Assembly: GCA_030522415.1 (NCBI GenBank) | Contig: CM060107.1 | Span: forward strand, 240,001 to 304,000 | Reading direction: 5' to 3' | Length of the DNA stretch: 64,000 nt | From: Channallabes apus | Taxonomy: Eukaryota; Chordata; Actinopteri; Siluriformes; Clariidae | Part shown: one piece after another, positions 44,312 to 54,963 of the stretch | Numbering within the stretch: position 1 is the first letter of the stretch | How the letters are laid out: each line of letters begins with the position of its first letter | Notes under the pieces: generated by a model | What the model saw: the letters and a program-made list of their open reading frames with translations, nothing else | Database searches by the model: none | What the model was told of the DNA's origin: nothing | Position numbers and translations under genes: made by a program

Positions 44312-44567
44312 TCACCGATTAACTAGACCTCTACTGAGACTATGAGCTATACTACAGGAAATGAGAGCAGCACCTTCCCGAGTGGGATGGACACCGTCCC
44401 GCCCTAACAGGCCAGCTTTGCCCTCAAAGGTCTTCCAATTATCTATGTAGCCCACATTATTTTTGGAGCACCACCTGGACATCCAGCGGTTCAGCGACCA
44501 TAACCTGCTGTAAGCTATGTCACCACGTCTCATTGGGATGGGACCAGAGCATATTACTTCATCGGAT
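44312..44567 (-). pseudogene. L2 ORF1 esterase C-terminal end
   Basis: It reads GDIAYSRLWSLNRWMSRWC, NNVGYIDNWKTFEGK and RDGVHPTREGAAL, the Asp-His block of the SGNH esterase. The Ser block is lost by 5' truncation at 44567. A stop separates it from ORF2 by about 96 bases. Confidence 0.8.
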
Positions 44568-45250
44568 ATAAAATCATTATAGCAAATATAACATGTATAA
44601 AATTTTTATAACTGAACAAGGCTGATCTTGTATACTGTACAGTACATGCACATCTTTCATGCTAAAAGTACAGGCTGCAAAAAACAATAAAAAAATATTT
44701 TTTTATAGATTGATGTGCAAAAGACCAAGACAATAATGATGCCACTCATTTTTGTGAATATTCTTCTTATTTATTGTGTACTTGTATAGTCTAAATCAAT
44801 CTTGAAGCACATGGTAATAAATCACACTGAATAACAATAAAACAAAAAGAAGAAGAAGACGACCGTGCGTCTCTATTTCCGCATTACGTTTGTTTGCTTA
44901 ACAATATAGTATAGTATCGCTCAGCCATGTCTGTAACCCAATAATTAAAACATTTTGCATAAAAAACTTGCAGAGAGGCTGCACCTGTATGAAGTGAATT
45001 CTTTGTCTTTTTTAATGTAAGCACTTAGAAATGATTTGAAAGCAAAATGTGAGAAAATGTAAAATGCGAGTAAAAAAATAGTAATTTCAATGTTAGTAAT
45101 TTAAAATAGATTAGATGCTTGTGAATCAGAAACGTCAAGGTGAAGATGGTATGTTACCGATTAGCTAACAAGAACATTCAAGTCAAGTCGAGTAGGCTTT
45201 TATTGTCATTTCAACCATATACTGTACAGTTCAGTACACAGTCATAGTAG
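44568..45250. other. Intergenic, nothing recognised
   Basis: AT-rich, no repeat or coding signal assigned. (AC)n follows at 45254-45304. Confidence 0.5.
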
Positions 45251-45252
45251 TG

Positions 45253-45253
<1 letters not shown>

Positions 45254-45304
<51 letters not shown>
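45254..45304. repeat. CA microsatellite
   Basis: About 25 dinucleotides. Confidence 0.95.
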
Positions 45305-45307
<3 letters not shown>

Positions 45308-45329
45308 AGCAGGAGCAGTTGAGAGTACA

Positions 45330-45480
45330 CTGTAAAAAATAAATTGTAAATTTTACGGTAAAAAAATGGCAGCTGTGGTTTTTGGTTGTACGGGATTGCA
45401 CTCATTATACTTTATATTTAACAGATTTTAATAGGTTATTTTACAGTTTATAACTGTATAATTAACATGTTTATGTTATT
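45330..45480 (+). mobile_element. Left end of another CACTG element
   Basis: TACACTGTAAAAAATAAATTG then TTTTACGGTAAAAAAATGGCAG resembles the left ends at 27169 and 48532. The element is cut off by the L2 at 45,481 and no matching right end was found. Confidence 0.6.
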
Positions 45481-47255
45481 CAATTCAATTCAATTTTATT
45501 TATATAGGGCTTTTAACAATGGTCATTGTCTCAAAGCAGCTTCACAAAAATGAAAGAAAATTTACAAAAAAAAATAAAAATAATAATAATAATTTTAGAA
45601 AAGAAAATAATTGGAAGTGTGTATGTGTGAGATAATAATGAGACGAATGAATGAAATTTCTCTGATGAGCAAGCCAAGGGTGATGGCGACGGTGGCAAGG
45701 AAAAACTCCCTGAGATGGCATTAGGAAGAAACCTTGAGAGGAACCAGACTCAACAGGGAACCCATCCTCATTTGGGCGATAACAGATAGAAATGATATAA
45801 CATCTTGTGTGTTGTGCAGGTGAAAATTCAATATGACAGAAATTATTTAAATTGACATGAAGACCAGTTCAGCATAGGGACGAGTCAGTAGGTGCAGAGG
45901 GCAGATGAGGTCTGGATTACTGGAAGCACAGGAGCAGCATGTGTAGCTCCAACCATCATAAAGCTGAATCCAGCTGGAGCTGGTCCTTCCCTGGATGCCT
46001 CAGGAACCTCGCGGGGTTGGCCTTTGTCTACTGAAGCTGGCAAAATCTCCCGATGCCTCGGGATGGGTAGAGAAATACAGAACAGATGGGGAGAATTAGC
46101 GTAGTTGCCATTCGGTATAGGTGTACTGGAGTATGAGATTATGGGATGAGTTATGTGTATGCCAGATTAAAAAGATGCGTCTTGAGTCTTTTGAACTGAG
46201 AAACCGTGTCTGCTCCCCGAACACTGTCTGGAAGGCTATTCCAAAGCTTTGGAGCTAAATATGAAAAAGCCCTACCCCCTTTTGTAGATTTAGAAATTCT
46301 GGGAACTACCAGAAGTCCGGAGCTTTGTGATCTTAAGGCGCGTGGTGGATTGTAGCGCATCAGAAGACTGGTTAGGTATGTGGGAGCTAAACCATTTAAG
46401 GCCTTGTATGTAAGTAATACTATTTTGTAATTTATTATAAACTGAACAGGTAGCCAGTGCAGGGATGATAATATTGGGGTTATATGATCATATTTTCTGG
46501 ATCTAGTGAGAACCCTGGCAGCTGCATTTTGGATTAACTGAAGCTTGTTTATTGAGGATGCAGGACAACCACCTAGTAATGCATTACAATAGTCCAGTCT
46601 GGAGGTCATGAATGCATGAACTAGTTTTTCTGCATCAGATACGGATAAGATGTTCCTAAGTTTAGCAATATTTCAAAGATGGAAAAAGGCTGTTTTTGTG
46701 ATATTTGAAATGTGATTTTCAAAAGACAAGTTACTGTCTAATATTACTCCCAGGTCTTTTACTGTTAAGCTGGTAATAACAGTACATCCTTCTAAGCGCA
46801 GGCTGAGTTGTGAAAGCTGTTGTGTGCTGGTTTTTGGGCCGATAAGTAATATCTCTGTCTTATCTGAATTTAATAAAAGAAAGTCCTGGACACACTCAGT
46901 TAATCTAGACAACTTAGGTATTTCGTCTGGTTTTGTTGAGATATATAATTCTTTTAAAAATCTGGTTGGGATTGGGTCTAACAGGCACGTTGTTGATTTA
47001 GCCGAAGTGATAAGTTTATACAGCTCTTCCTGTCCTATCCCTGTAAAGCACTGAAAATATAGGCTGAACTGGATCGTAAATAAGAACTAAATAAGAACCT
47101 GGGATTGTTTTGGTTTCTTGCTATCAGTTGGCTAAGATGCTCAGTCCTAGCAGTTTTTAGAGCCTGTCTATAGCTGCACATACTGTCTTTATACGCAATT
47201 CTAAGAACTTCTAGTTTAGTTTTCCTCCATTTTCGCTCAAGGTTACGGGTTGCAC
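45481..47255 (-). mobile_element. L2-type LINE, second subfamily
   Basis: 3' tail CAATTCAATTCAATTTTATT at the left. Minus-strand reverse transcriptase pieces are 46912-46673 (LLLNSDKTEILLIGPK) and 46609-46151 ([49 protein letters not shown]). The piece is broken and lacks the catalytic motif. It is the closest relative of 35,888-38,402. Confidence 0.85.
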
Positions 47256-47333
47256 TTAAATAATTCTTTTGATTGTGTAAAGCTGTTTTGAGACAATGTC
47301 AATTGTTTAAAGCGCTATACAAATAAAATTGAA
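47256..47333 (+). mobile_element. L2 3' end, plus orientation
   Basis: TAAAGCTGTTTTGAGACAATG and GCGCTATACAAATAAAATTG, only the last 78 bases of an L2, joined to the minus-strand L2 at 47,255. A candidate duplication TTATT flanks the pair (45476-45480 and 47334-47338). Confidence 0.8.
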
Positions 47334-47440
47334 TTATTACAGCAGTGTGTTTCCATGACAACAGGAGTCTCAACAAGTTCTGACAAGTCTCTCTCTCTCT
47401 CTTCCTCTGCTTGTGTGTGTGTGCGTGTGTGTGCGCGCAT

Positions 47441-47484
<44 letters not shown>

Positions 47485-47850
47485 CAGGATGATAAGAACC
47501 TGGTCCATGCTTTTGTGATGGTCCAGTAGGAGGATTTACCTGTCTGATTAAAGTTGATGCAGATCAGAACTACCAGAACAAAGTCCTGTAATCTAATTAT
47601 CGTAATCGTAATTATAATAATAACGACAACAATGATAACAACAATAACAATAATACTACTACTATACAGTTTATACTAATATATACTATATTTATACTAT
47701 AAATAAATATAGTTGCAAGAAATGATGAGCGGGCCCAAGCACCTGTGTCAATGCCAACCGGCTACTTTTTTAGAATATTAAGACCTGCAAAAATCCATCG
47801 CTGCCCAGACGCGCCACCCTTGAACCACTTTTAGGCATAAGTTATAGACA
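47334..47850. other. Intergenic with TG/GA repeats
   Basis: A compound TG/GA microsatellite lies at 47392-47487, followed by AT-rich sequence with AAT/ACT runs. No gene seen. Confidence 0.6.
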
Positions 47851-47877
47851 TCATCATGACTTGACGTGTCTTTCTGG

Positions 47878-48075
47878 TTTTATGGCGTTATATTCCTGCC
47901 ACAATTCTGAGCGTGCGGTTTGACATTTTGAGAGCAGACAAAGTACTCTATGCGCGTGCAATGTCTCCACTGCGCCCTCAACAGCTCGATTCAGCGTGTG
48001 CAGCGTCTCCCCTGCTCACTCAACATGTTCTCCACGCACGCATGACTTCTCGATTCTGTGCGCGCTCGACTCTGT
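47878..48075 (+). repeat. Unknown interspersed repeat, arm 1
   Basis: About 190 bases, from CCACAATTCTGAGCGTGCGG through TGACATTTTGAGAGCAGACA to GTTCTCCACGCACGCATGAC, match 62,085-62,290 in reverse orientation at roughly 85-90 percent by eye. I cannot assign the family. Confidence 0.6.
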
Positions 48076-48980
48076 CTGTGCGCTCGCTCAACATTATCCA
48101 GTGTTACAACACTGTCACAAAACCAGCCAATCACAGCCTTCCACACACTACTTCTGATTGGCGGTTTCTCCTCCAATCAAGTCCTATCGACCGCTTAATG
48201 GAAGCGTTGTAAATAAATAAGTAAAGCGAGCGAGTTGAATTTTTATATGATGTGTCTTCGGTGAATATTTAATTACTTATTTATGTATGTTATTGAATTA
48301 AGTTTGTTTATTATATTTTTATGTTGTCACATTGTTTCATGACACGCTTACAATAAACGAAACCGGTATTTCTAATACTTAATTTAATAAAATACATTGT
48401 GTCTAAAAAGGTTTATCAAGAAGTCACGTGATGTTCGGCTCAGGAGGTTTCTGCGTTATTGCATAGGTTTTTGATCATTTAAGATATTCTGTTAACATTA
48501 TCTTAATTAAAATGTTTATTGATAATGTGTACACTGTAACAAATTGCTGTATTTTTTACAGCAAAATTATACAGAAACTTACTGTTTTGCCATTTTACAA
48601 TTTATTGCTGTAATTTGCAATGCATTATGGGTTATACAGGGATTTACAAGTGTTAACTGTATATTTCACTGTTAACTGTAATTAATTTACAGGTAGGAGG
48701 TGGTTTCACTGTATCTTTAATATTTTTACAAGAATTTACTGTGCTGTTGCATTATGGTATTGCACGGGCTGATATAGTTTGAAATCTGGTGGACCGAGGA
48801 GAGAGTGAAGCGACAACAGTTGAAGATAAACGGCAAATGATTTTTTTTTTTTGGTAAGTTCAATTAAATTTACTTCCATAATTATTTCGTTTAATGTCAA
48901 GTAATTCATATAACGTTATATAAGTTTTACCAGTATATTCCCTCTAAAAGTTATGTTTAGCTATTTTGTAAAGGGATGTG

Positions 48981-49506
48981 TGTCATGCTGTCCTGTAATG
49001 ATTCACGCAATGCTGCAGGTGCAGGAACAAATCAGGTTTTATTTACTCTTTTTTAGCACAAAACAAAACTTAATCAACACAAATCTCCACCCCGTGGGTG
49101 GTATTTTCCCGACGCGGTCTGCAGGCGGTCTATACAAGAAAACACAAAGGGGCGTTCATCAACGCTGAGTTCACATACGACGAAATAGCTGCTCCACAGC
49201 CGTGTCAGTCCTTGAGTGTGAAGCTGCCTTGCTTCACACTACCTCGCCTGCAGATACCGCTAGCCCTTGGGGGGAGAAGAACACAGAGAGAGTGTCAGGT
49301 GTAAGGTGTGGCATAATGGTGACCAGACGCCGAGGTATGGGTTCGGCTGGTTTAAATAGTGAGACACATGAGGTAGAGACAGGTGTTTCCTATTACATCA
49401 TTAGGGGTAGACAATGACATACTCAGACACACTAGGGGGAGACAAAGCTACGGCTCAGTAAGCCGGTGAACCGGATCTCCGGGGCTGCGGAGGTTCGGAT
49501 GTTACA
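48981..49506 (-). repeat. 3' LTR of the Gypsy element
   Basis: 526 bp, TGTCATG to GATGTTACA on the plus strand. The last 52 bases, read on the minus strand, code for the C-terminus of the polyprotein. Confidence 0.95.
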
Positions 49507-52115
49507 TTACCCCCCTCCCCAGGACCGGCTTCCTGAAGAGGAGGTGGGCGCTCCCCCTGCGTTACCAAAGGGGATCGGAACCCACCGACCTGATGGAATT
49601 GCCGGCGGGCGGGTCGGCCCCGAGGTCGTGGCGCAGGACGATCCGGCCGTGCCTTGTGGAACTCGGAAATGAGTTCAGGGCTCAGGATGTCCCGCGCCGG
49701 AACCCAGCTGCGTTCCTCCGGACCGTAACCCTCCCACTCCACCAGATATTGGACTGAGCCTCCTCGCCTTCGGGAATCCAACAGTTGTTGGACTCTAAAT
49801 GCCGGAGCGCCCTCGATTTCCACAGCCCCGGGGAGCGAGGGGGTCACGACCCCCTCATCCAGCGGTCCCCTTCTTACCGGCCTGAGAAGAGAGATGTGAA
49901 AAGTAGGGTTAATGCGCATGTGTGGGGGGAGTTGCAACTTAAACGATACCGGGTTAATTTGGGCTACGATGGGGAAGGGACCGATGAATCGTGGTGATAA
50001 CTTACGACAGGGGAGGTTAAGAGAGAGGTCCTTTGTCGAGAGCCAAACCCGATCACCTACCTGGAGCGGAGGAGTTTCCCCTCGCCGTCTATCGGCGAAT
50101 TTTTTAAAGCGACGAACTGCTTGGGAGATATGAGCATGCGCTCCCTCCCATACTTTTTCCGCTTTTTTAAACCACTCATCCACCATGGGGATATTGGTGG
50201 GAGTGGCATCCCAAGGACAGAGCGGCGGCTGGTATCCGAGCACGCACTGAAACGGCGTTAGGCCGGTTGAGGAATGTCTTAAAGAGTTTCGTGCATATTC
50301 CGCCCAGAGTAAATAGTCCGCCCACTCATGTTGTCGACTACTACAATATGCGCGAAGGAATTTCCCGAGATCTTGTACAGTCCGCTCTGCCTGTCCATTA
50401 GACTCCGGGTGATAGCCTGAGGTTAGACTAACAGTGGTCCCCAATTTCTGGAAAAAAGCTTTCCAGACTCTAGCGATAAATTGGGGACCACGATCTGAAA
50501 CGATATCCTCCGGAATACCATAGTAGCGAAACACTGCATCGAATAGGGTTTCCGTCACCTGGGCGGCGGTTGGGAGAGCGCAGAACGGGACAAACCGACA
50601 GCCTTTGGAGAAACGATCCACCACTACTAGAACTGTCGTGTACCCTTTTGACACTGGCAGATCCGTCACAAAATCCACCGCTAGGTGGGACCACGGTCTG
50701 TTAGGGGTGGGTAAGGGCATTAATTTACCAACTGGCAACCCACGGGGGCTCTTACTGGTTGCGCAGGTAACACAAGACGAAACAACTGTTTTCACCGTTT
50801 CCCGCATATTTGGCCACCAGAACCTAGGTTCCAGTAATTGAAAGGTCTTTACTTCGCCGGGATGTCCAGATGTGAGGTTAATGTGGGCCTCCACGGTCAC
50901 TCGTTCTCGTAGTGACTCCGGTACGTAGGTTCGATCCGGAGGACAGTCAGCCTCGGTTCGTGTCGCCTGGACTATCTCCGCATCGAGATCCCACGTTATC
51001 GGAGCCACCACGAGTGCCGGGGGCAAAATGGTTTCAGGAGCCGTGGGTCGATCCTGCGCCGCGAAACAGCGGGAGAGCGCGTCCGCTTTTAAGTTTTTAG
51101 AGCCGGGGCGATAGGTAATGATGAAATGGAAACGGGTGAAAAACAGCGCCCAGCGGGCTTGCCGAGGGTTTAGTCTTTTAGCTTGTTGGAGGTACTCTAG
51201 ATTTTTATGATCGGTGAGCACTGTGAATGGATGTTCTGCTCCCTCCAACCAATGCCTCCATTCCTCTAACGCCGCTTTTATGGCAAGCAGTTCGCGATTT
51301 CCGATATCATAATTGCACTCAGCAGGTGTCAGTTTTCTCGAAAAGAAAGCGCAGGGGTATAGCTTCTCTGGGTGGCCATGGCGCTGTGACAGTACCGCTC
51401 CTAATCCTACTTCCGACGCATCGACCTCGACTACGAAGGGCTTAGTTGGATCGGGAAGTTTTAAAATGGGCGCAGCAGTAAAAGATTGTTTTAGACGCTG
51501 GAATGCGAGACGCGCTTCCGGCGTGAACTGGCGCAGCTTTTGTGGTTTTCCCTTCAATAAGTTAGTGAGCGGTGCTGCCAGTGTACTATAGCCCCTAATG
51601 AAGCGCCTGTAAAAATTAGCGAACCCAAGGAAGCTTTGTAGCGCTTTCACTGATGTGGGTTCCGGCCATAATTGGACCGCACTGACCTTAGCTTTGTCCA
51701 TCATGACCCCCCGTGGCCCTATGCGATAGCCCAGAAATGCTATCTCCGTTTTGTGGAATTCACACTTCTCCGCCTTCACATAGAGCCCATGTTCCCTTAG
51801 TCGACGGAGGACGGCGGTCACATGACGGACATGCTCTCCATATGACCGAGAGTATATCAGAATGTCATCTAAATATACTATCACAAACCGGTTCAACATA
51901 TGTCGAAGCACGTCATTCATGAACCCCTGAAACACCGCAGGTGCATTCACCAGTCCATAGGCCATCACATTATACTGATAATGACCTGATGTAGTGCTAA
52001 ATGCAGTCTTCCACTCATCGCCCTTGCGAACACGAACGAGGTTATATGCGCTGCGGAGGTCTAGTTTAGAAAAGATGGACGCGCCTCGGAGCAGGTCGAT
52101 CGCGGCTGGTACCAA
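49455..52115 (-). CDS. Gypsy Pol: reverse transcriptase, RNase H, integrase, chromodomain
   Basis: 886 residues. The reverse transcriptase has [12 protein letters not shown] and the catalytic [11 protein letters not shown]. RNase H has [16 protein letters not shown]. The integrase has its zinc-binding H-H-C-C ([20 protein letters not shown]) and catalytic Asp-Asp-Glu ([31 protein letters not shown]). It ends in a chromodomain ([20 protein letters not shown]) and a basic tail, the mark of chromoviruses, which target insertion to certain chromatin. It should be continuous with the upstream frame, but one extra G in the G run at 52183-52191 shifts it. No other lesion is seen. The last residues are encoded inside the 3' LTR. 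Confidence 0.92.
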   Translation of the reverse strand: MVPAAIDLLRGASIFSKLDLRSAYNLVRVRKGDEWKTAFSTTSGHYQYNVMAYGLVNAPAVFQGFMNDVLRHMLNRFVIVYLDDILIYSRSYGEHVRHVTAVLRRLREHGLYVKAEKCEFHKTEIAFLGYRIGPRGVMMDKAKVSAVQLWPEPTSVKALQSFLGFANFYRRFIRGYSTLAAPLTNLLKGKPQKLRQFTPEARLAFQRLKQSFTAAPILKLPDPTKPFVVEVDASEVGLGAVLSQRHGHPEKLYPCAFFSRKLTPAECNYDIGNRELLAIKAALEEWRHWLEGAEHPFTVLTDHKNLEYLQQAKRLNPRQARWALFFTRFHFIITYRPGSKNLKADALSRCFAAQDRPTAPETILPPALVVAPITWDLDAEIVQATRTEADCPPDRTYVPESLRERVTVEAHINLTSGHPGEVKTFQLLEPRFWWPNMRETVKTVVSSCVTCATSKSPRGLPVGKLMPLPTPNRPWSHLAVDFVTDLPVSKGYTTVLVVVDRFSKGCRFVPFCALPTAAQVTETLFDAVFRYYGIPEDIVSDRGPQFIARVWKAFFQKLGTTVSLTSGYHPESNGQAERTVQDLGKFLRAYCSSRQHEWADYLLWAEYARNSLRHSSTGLTPFQCVLGYQPPLCPWDATPTNIPMVDEWFKKAEKVWEGAHAHISQAVRRFKKFADRRRGETPPLQVGDRVWLSTKDLSLNLPCRKLSPRFIGPFPIVAQINPVSFKLQLPPHMRINPTFHISLLRPVRRGPLDEGVVTPSLPGAVEIEGAPAFRVQQLLDSRRRGGSVQYLVEWEGYGPEERSWVPARDILSPELISEFHKARPDRPAPRPRGRPARRQFHQVGGFRSPLVTQGERPPPLQEAGPGEGGNVTSEPPQPRRSGSPAY

Positions 52116-52176
52116 AGGCAGTGGGTGCTTATATTTTATTGTGATGGCATTGAGACCCCGGTAATCAATACACGGC

Positions 52177-53868
52177 CTAAGGCCCCCCCCCTCTCTTTTC
52201 GATAAAAAAGAATCCTGCTGAGGCTGGAGACGTGGAGCGACTAATGAGTCCCTGTCCGAGAGCCTCTCTCACGTATTCCTCCATTGCCCGGGTTTCAGCC
52301 ACGGACAATGGGTAAACCCGCGAGCTAGGCGGTGCTTTCCCGGGCAGGAGGTCGATAGCGCAATCCCACGGGCGGTGAGGGGGAAGTCGTGCAGCAGCCC
52401 TAATACTAAACACGTCTTTAAACCTGTCGTACTCTGATGGCACTGTAGTCGAAACCAGGGCGCTGGGGCTTTCTATCGAAGTTGTTTGGACCATCAATGA
52501 GGATGGTGAACAGAATTTTGCGCATCGGGGAGACCAGGATAGGATGCGTGACCCAGCCCAATCAAAATTAGGGTTGTGAGAGCGCAGCCATGGGAGGCCG
52601 AGCACGACGGACTGACTCACCTGAGGAATCACATAGAATTTTATTTCCTCCGTGTGGTTTGGGAACGTTAACCGTAAGGGCGCGGAGATCATTGTAACGG
52701 GCGATTGTGCTAATGGGTTGCCATCGAGTGCATTAATCCCGATCGGGGTTGGAAGCTTCGACACTGGAGCATGCAGCGAGGAAATGAGAGAGGAAGAAAG
52801 AAAATTCCCAGCCGACCCGGAATCTATTAACGGGGAAACAGACAGAATATGGTTATGGTATGATATTTTTGCATTGATGCAGAATGACTGGGTGATACGT
52901 GAGGGTGTATGTGGAGTTACTTGTAACAATGGGCATGTTTTAATGAGGTGTCCTCCCCCCCCGCAGTACAGGCAAAGTCCTGCCGTGAATCGGCGTCTCC
53001 TCTCCTGTGCCGATAACCTGGACGTGCCTACGTCCATAGGCTCCGCTGTACCTTCTCGGGGTCTCGGCGGGCTCTTGTTGGGGCTGAGACGGCGGCGCGG
53101 TGCAGCACTGCCCCCTGCTGCTCTCGCGGGGTTCTGCCTTTTCTGACCGCGGAGGTGCTGGTCTAACTTAATGGCGAGCTGGATGGTCTCATCGAGGTCC
53201 ATCTCCGCGTCACGACATGCCAGCTCTAGTTGGATCTCGGGTTGTAGACCATCCCGGAAGCGTGCGAGGAGACTTCTCTCACACCATTCACTCTCCGCGG
53301 CCAGGATTTTAAATTTCACGGCGTAATCCACCACCGTGGCTTGCCCTTGCTTCAGTCTTAGAAGTTGTTGCTCTCCCGTCCGACCCTGATCCGGGTGGTC
53401 AAAGACTGAGCGAAAGGAGCGTTGGAACCGCGAAAAGTCGATCACGTCTCGACCTCCCGCACCCCATATCGCCGTTGCCCAGTCCATAGCCACACCTGTG
53501 AGCTGTTGTGTGACGAAACTGATTTTTTGACGGTCGTCCAGTCCCGGGTAGTTCGCCAGATACAGCTCACAGGCGAGGAGGAACTTTCTGCAGCCCTCCG
53601 GGTCACCCGCGTATCTTTCGGGGGGGGCTGCTCTTGGGGGTGATCGTGAGGAGCGCCTCGGCGCCGGGGATGAGGGTGACTGGCCTGCAGCTATGTCACG
53701 GACACTGTGCGCCAAGTCGTTTATCGCGCGAGCTAGACTGTCCATTTGCCCCTGCTGTCTTCGGATGTAATCCATCATGGGCGGGGTATCGCCTGGCAGG
53801 GGCGTTCCTGCTGCAGTCTGGAAGACGGTCTGGTCATCCGTCATGCTGTCCTGTAATGATTCACGCAA
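52177..53868 (-). CDS. Gypsy Gag, protease and start of reverse transcriptase
   Basis: 563 residues. Gag has the Ty3/Gypsy retrotrans_gag region ([53 protein letters not shown]), a zinc knuckle [14 protein letters not shown] (CX2CX4HX4C), and the aspartic protease site [10 protein letters not shown]. The frame then enters the reverse transcriptase ([20 protein letters not shown]) and ends after FFFIEKR at a run of nine G on the minus strand. The natural start is probably the Met at 53847, two codons inside the LTR edge; the upstream Met at 53868 lies in the LTR. Confidence 0.88.
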   Translation of the reverse strand: MRESLQDSMTDDQTVFQTAAGTPLPGDTPPMMDYIRRQQGQMDSLARAINDLAHSVRDIAAGQSPSSPAPRRSSRSPPRAAPPERYAGDPEGCRKFLLACELYLANYPGLDDRQKISFVTQQLTGVAMDWATAIWGAGGRDVIDFSRFQRSFRSVFDHPDQGRTGEQQLLRLKQGQATVVDYAVKFKILAAESEWCERSLLARFRDGLQPEIQLELACRDAEMDLDETIQLAIKLDQHLRGQKRQNPARAAGGSAAPRRRLSPNKSPPRPREGTAEPMDVGTSRLSAQERRRRFTAGLCLYCGGGGHLIKTCPLLQVTPHTPSRITQSFCINAKISYHNHILSVSPLIDSGSAGNFLSSSLISSLHAPVSKLPTPIGINALDGNPLAQSPVTMISAPLRLTFPNHTEEIKFYVIPQVSQSVVLGLPWLRSHNPNFDWAGSRILSWSPRCAKFCSPSSLMVQTTSIESPSALVSTTVPSEYDRFKDVFSIRAAARLPPHRPWDCAIDLLPGKAPPSSRVYPLSVAETRAMEEYVREALGQGLISRSTSPASAGFFFIEKRGGGP

Positions 53869-54364
53869 TGCTGCAGGTGCAGGAACAAATCAGGTTTTAT
53901 TTACTCTTTTTTAGCACAAAACAAAACTTAATCAACACAAATCTCCACCCCGTGGGTGGTATTTTCCCGACGCGGTCTGCAGGCGGTCTATACAAGAAAA
54001 CACAAAGGGGCGTTCATCAACGCTGAGTTCACATACGACGAAATAGCTGCTCCACAGCCGTGTCAGTCCTTGAGTGTGAAGCTGCCTTGCTTCACACTAC
54101 CTCGCCTGCAGATACCGCTAGCCCTTGGGGGGAGAAGAACACAGAGAGAGTGTCAGGTGTAAGGTGTGGCATAATGGTGACCAGACGCCGAGGTATGGGT
54201 TCGGCTGGTTTAAATAGTGAGACACATGAGGTAGAGACAGGTGTTTCCTATTACATCATTAGGGGTAGACAATGACATACTCAGACACACTAGGGGGAGA
54301 CAAAGCTACGGCTCAGTAAGCCGGTGAACCGGATCTCCGGGGCTGCGGAGGTTCGGATGTTACA
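53839..54364 (-). repeat. 5' LTR of the Gypsy element
   Basis: Same 526 bp at an offset of 4,858. Its inner edge runs directly into the gag reading frame with no spacer and no obvious tRNA primer-binding site. Confidence 0.95.
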
Positions 54365-54963
54365 ATGTGCAGTTAACGTTATTTATCTGTTGCTTCAGGC
54401 GAGAAGGAGAAACGATGCGTGCCATTTCAGAAAGCAGCCTAAATTAAAAGATAAATCGTTATCGTCATGCTAATGTTGATATATGCTTCAGTTTGTTAGC
54501 TTTATTTGGCTTTACTTTCTAGAGAGTATTAGTAGTTTGGCAGGCACAGCATCGCTATCGATGTTAAATTAACCTTACATGAAGTGCTCAGTTGTCTTTG
54601 CTGATAGATATTTGCTGATATAATATTAGCATTGCTGGAAGAGTTCTCTCGAGCTCTTTATTTATATTTTTTTGTCAGGCAAGCCGAAACATCACGGAGC
54701 TAAAAGGTAAAAACAGAATGTCATGCCTGTGTTGATGAATGCTGCTTTTTATGCGATTCATACACCTTACTCTCGATAGAACATTTTTTAAATAATTGCA
54801 TATAGACTGAAATGCTGGTTTATTGAGAAACGTGTAATGCCTGAGTCAAAACCAAACGTAATGTAAACAATTTTGCTTCAAACGATATAAGCGGATATAT
54901 GTGAGAAAAAGTTCTCACATAACCTACTTGTATATAAAGCTTGAACCTAAATCTAAATGAGAA

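Larger units (their letters stand above)
40225..44567 (-). mobile_element. L2/Maui-type LINE, copy C, nearly complete
   Basis: The 3' tail (ATTCAATTCAATTCAATTCA) is at 40225. A long 3' untranslated region, an uninterrupted ORF2 (44215-41246) and the end of ORF1 (44567-44312) follow to the right. It is truncated inside the ORF1 esterase. It serves as the empty-site reference for the inserts in copies A and B. Confidence 0.93.
48981..54364 (-). mobile_element. Chromodomain Gypsy retrotransposon, very young
   Basis: Complete element: LTRs 48981-49506 and 53839-54364, coding on the minus strand, flanked by the perfect 5-bp duplication ATGTG (48976-48980, 54365-54369). The LTRs look identical apart from the base at the inner edge of the right one. 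A polypurine tract (GGGGAGGGGGGTAA on the minus strand) abuts the 3' LTR. It lies in the first intron of the CACTA-like element. Confidence 0.95.

Noticed and set aside
49098..49417. Small plus-strand frames repeated exactly at 53,956-54,275
   Set aside because: They lie in the two LTRs of the Gypsy element, so the exact duplication is the LTR pair and not two genes.
52652..53146. 164-codon plus-strand frame
   Set aside because: Antisense shadow of the Gypsy gag coding region.
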